64,000 bases of DNA from Streptacidiphilus sp. ASG 303. Its GTDB lineage: Bacteria > Actinomycetota > Actinomycetes > Streptomycetales > Streptomycetaceae. The translations under genes were made by a program, and so were the position numbers. The notes beneath the pieces were generated by a model that saw only the letters and a list, made by a program, of their open reading frames with translations, had not been told where the DNA came from and did not search any database. Of this stretch, positions 62,327-64,000 are shown one piece after another. Every line of letters begins with the position of its first letter. The stretch's first letter is position 1. Location: the NCBI RefSeq assembly GCF_020991365.1, contig NZ_JAJLRA010000022.1, positions 24,678-88,677 on the forward strand. The letters are read 5' to 3'.

Positions 62327-63601
62327 TCAGGGGAGGGGTGCGCACCGGTCCGCCGCCTCGGCGGCCAGCCGTTCCAGGACGCCGGCCAGCGCTGCCGGCG
62401 GCGGCCGGTCCCCGGCCTGCCGGACGAGCAGCCGTGCGGCCTCGGCGGCCGCCGCGGAGCCCAGCAGCTCCTCGGCGGCGGCCCGGACGGCCCCCGCGTC
62501 CGCCCCGGCGTTCGGCCGGCTCAGGCCCGCCCCGGCGGCCGCCACCCGGGCGGCGTTGACGTGCTGGTCCAGGCCGTTGGGCAGGATCAGCTGGGGGACG
62601 CCGGCGGCGAGCGCGGTCATGGTGCAGCCGGCCCCGCCGTGGTGCACCACCAGGTCGCAGCCGGGGAGCAGCAGGTGCAGCGGAGCCTGTTCCAGCAGCC
62701 GCATGCCGGGCGGGAGCGCGCCGATCCGCTCGCGGTCCGCCCCGGTGACGGTGAGGACCACCTCCGCGTCCAGCCCGGCCAGCGCCTCCACCACCCGGGG
62801 CACCGCGAACGACGCCGGGCCGAACATCGCCGTGACCGAGGTGCCCCAGACCACGCACACCCGCGGCCGCCCGGACCGGCCCGCGGCCGGGTGGTCCGGG
62901 ACCGGTGCCGGGTCCGGGACCGTCCCGGGGCCGTTGTAGGGGACGAACCGCACCGGCAGCCGCTCGCCCGCGGGCAGCGGCGGGGCCACCCCGGCCGGAC
63001 ACGGGTCGACCACCCGGGTGTAGCCCTCGGCGCTGAGCGGCTCCACGCCGTGGCGCCGGAAGGCGTCGCTGAAGTCCAGCGGGACCGGGATCAGGCCGGG
63101 CGCGCTGTCGCACGGACCGAACGGCCCCCACAGGTGGAGCACCGAGGGCGCGCCGGTCACCCGGCCCACGAGCGGCCCCTCCAGGCTGAGCTGGTCGTGC
63201 AGGACCAGGTCGGGCCGCCAGGCCCGGCCGAACGCCACCGCGGCGTCCGCGCCGCGGCCGGCCGCGCGGACCAGCTCCGGGTGGTAGTCGGCGAACCAGC
63301 GGTCGGCGTCGAAGTCGGCCAGCGACTCCAGCGGCTCCCCGGTGAGGGGGTGCGGCGGCAGCCGGTCGAAGGGCCACAGCCCGTCCCGGGCGTCGAGGTA
63401 GTTCTGCAGCCGGCCCTGGAGCGCCATGTCCCAGCCGTCCAGCACCGGCACCGGGGTCAGCCCGGCGCGGGTCAGCGGCGCCGCCTGGGACGGCGCGCAC
63501 ACCACCCGCACCTCGTGCCCGGCGGCCTGCAGGGCCCACCCGGTCGGCACCATCGCGAACCAGTGCCCCGGCCAGTCCGAGACACAGAACATCACGCGCA
63601 T
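62327..63601 (-). CDS. Family 1 glycosyltransferase (GT-A3)
   Basis: 424 residues, GT-B fold. Starts MRVMFCVSDWPGHWFAMVPTGWALQAAGHEVRVV. RPDLVLHDQLSLEGPLVGRVTGAPSVLHLWGP closes the acceptor domain. The donor domain has PVRFVPYNGPGTVPD, RPRVCVVWGTSVTAMFG and the signature LVVHHGGAGCTMTALAAGVPQLILPN, in which Cys follows GAG where Thr or Ser is usual. The ATG at 63601 overlaps the stop of the next glycosyltransferase gene (TGATG). A 137-bp stretch is identical to that neighbour. Confidence 0.93.
   Translation of the reverse strand: MRVMFCVSDWPGHWFAMVPTGWALQAAGHEVRVVCAPSQAAPLTRAGLTPVPVLDGWDMALQGRLQNYLDARDGLWPFDRLPPHPLTGEPLESLADFDADRWFADYHPELVRAAGRGADAAVAFGRAWRPDLVLHDQLSLEGPLVGRVTGAPSVLHLWGPFGPCDSAPGLIPVPLDFSDAFRRHGVEPLSAEGYTRVVDPCPAGVAPPLPAGERLPVRFVPYNGPGTVPDPAPVPDHPAAGRSGRPRVCVVWGTSVTAMFGPASFAVPRVVEALAGLDAEVVLTVTGADRERIGALPPGMRLLEQAPLHLLLPGCDLVVHHGGAGCTMTALAAGVPQLILPNGLDQHVNAARVAAAGAGLSRPNAGADAGAVRAAAEELLGSAAAAEAARLLVRQAGDRPPPAALAGVLERLAAEAADRCAPLP
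62589..62725. repeat. 137-bp direct repeat, copy 1
   Basis: Identical to 63863-63999. It encodes the shared RLLEQAPLHLLLPGCDLVVH and the following donor-site residues of two adjacent glycosyltransferases. The identity ends at 62725/63999; on the second copy's side the window ends one base later. Confidence 0.92.
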
Positions 63602-64000
63602 CAGCGTCCGCCTCCGTGGCTCGGGACCGCGCCCGCGGCCAGCCGCTCCAGGGCGGCCGCCAGCTCGGCGGGCGAGGGGTTCCGGTCGATCTGCTCCCGC
63701 AGCCGCCCGGCCGAGGCGCGGGCCTCGGCCGAGCCAAGCAGCCCGGCGGCGGCGGTCCGGATCGCGTCGGTGCCGGCCAGGTGGCCGCGCAGGTCGGCGC
63801 CGGCGCCGGCCGCCGTGACCCGGCGGGCGTTGACGTGCTGGTCCAGTCCGTTGGAGATCGCGAGCTGGGGGACGCCGGCGGCGAGCGCGGTCATGGTGCA
63901 GCCGGCCCCGCCGTGGTGCACCACCAGGTCGCAGCCGGGGAGCAGCAGGTGCAGCGGAGCCTGTTCCAGCAGCCGCATGCCGGGCGGGAGCGCGCCGATG
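63601..64000 (-). CDS. Family 1 glycosyltransferase, C-terminal part (5' end outside window)
   Basis: The last 133 codons are visible. They include GMRLLEQAPLHLLLPGCDLV, then VHHGGAGCTMTALAAGVPQLAISNGLDQHVNARRV and the closing helices PSPAELAAALERLAAG. It is a paralogue of the adjacent downstream glycosyltransferase, with the same Cys-containing donor motif. Its stop overlaps the next start by one base, so both are translated together. The first two thirds lie beyond the right edge. Confidence 0.92.
   Translation of the reverse strand, partial: IGALPPGMRLLEQAPLHLLLPGCDLVVHHGGAGCTMTALAAGVPQLAISNGLDQHVNARRVTAAGAGADLRGHLAGTDAIRTAAAGLLGSAEARASAGRLREQIDRNPSPAELAAALERLAAGAVPSHGGGR
63863..63999. 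repeat. 137-bp direct repeat, copy 2
   Basis: Second copy of the segment at 62589-62725, offset 1274 bp. Confidence 0.92.

Overview
The window is very high-G+C actinobacterial DNA with strong third-codon-position GC bias, many GTG starts, 4-bp start/stop overlaps and TANNNT -10 boxes placed right in front of start codons. SsgA-like protein, DUF3039, mycosin/WXG100, TM2, RDD and an XPB-like helicase point to Streptomyces or a close relative. From memory, the order of murA, hppD, glycolate oxidase, ssgG-like gene, immune-inhibitor-A protease and clpS matches the S. coelicolor interval around SCO2917-SCO2949, so positions 1 to about 47.6 kb look like conserved chromosome core. No tRNA, rRNA, IS element or CRISPR array was seen.

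Region by region. 1-4.4 kb: partial membrane protein, STAND-like ATPase, TetR-YdeI operon divergent from a short-chain dehydrogenase. 4.4-8.6 kb: murA, YqgE/UPF0301, DUF3039 protein, and a GH20-like protein that has lost its catalytic core. 8.9-13.6 kb: translationally coupled three-subunit molybdenum hydroxylase (FAD, 2Fe-2S, Mo subunits). 13.7-21.2 kb: alpha/beta hydrolase, MFS exporter, helicase, TM2 and DUF2752 proteins, IclR regulator, membrane-anchored S16 protease. 21.2-24.7 kb: Lrp regulator divergent from 4-hydroxyphenylpyruvate dioxygenase, a 47-bp minisatellite, and a GlcD-type FAD oxidase. 24.8-29.8 kb: secreted or anchored protein divergent from a two-component system, GT87 mannosyltransferase, SsgA-like sporulation protein. 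30.1-37.9 kb: two RDD proteins, M6 metalloprotease, endonuclease V, Uma2 nuclease. 38.0-41.6 kb: an orphan type VII secretion cassette (Esx-like protein, WXG100 protein, mycosin). 41.8-47.6 kb: AbiEi-like protein, 43-bp minisatellite, Tat-exported multicopper oxidase, pncA and pncB for NAD salvage, clpS.

From about 47.9 kb to the right edge the content changes to the left end of a natural-product cluster: acyl-CoA carboxylase beta and epsilon subunits, a set of dTDP-deoxysugar genes (2,3-dehydratase, 3-ketoreductase, E1-type 3-dehydratase, epimerase and reductases), four family-1 glycosyltransferases (one cut by the window edge), an ABC-2 exporter and a YceI protein. Together these would supply malonyl-type extender units, build 2,6-dideoxy and 2,3,6-trideoxy hexoses, attach them to an aglycone and export the glycoside. 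The polyketide synthase (or other aglycone genes), the sugar nucleotidyltransferase and the 4,6-dehydratase are not in the window. Three non-identical copies of a CTCGA-N7-TCGA(G/C) inverted repeat lie at the cluster's promoter regions and may be the operator of a cluster regulator outside the window.

Convergent gene pairs are often separated by perfect GC-rich hairpins of 10-22 bp without a U tract, and many genes appear to be transcribed as leaderless mRNAs.
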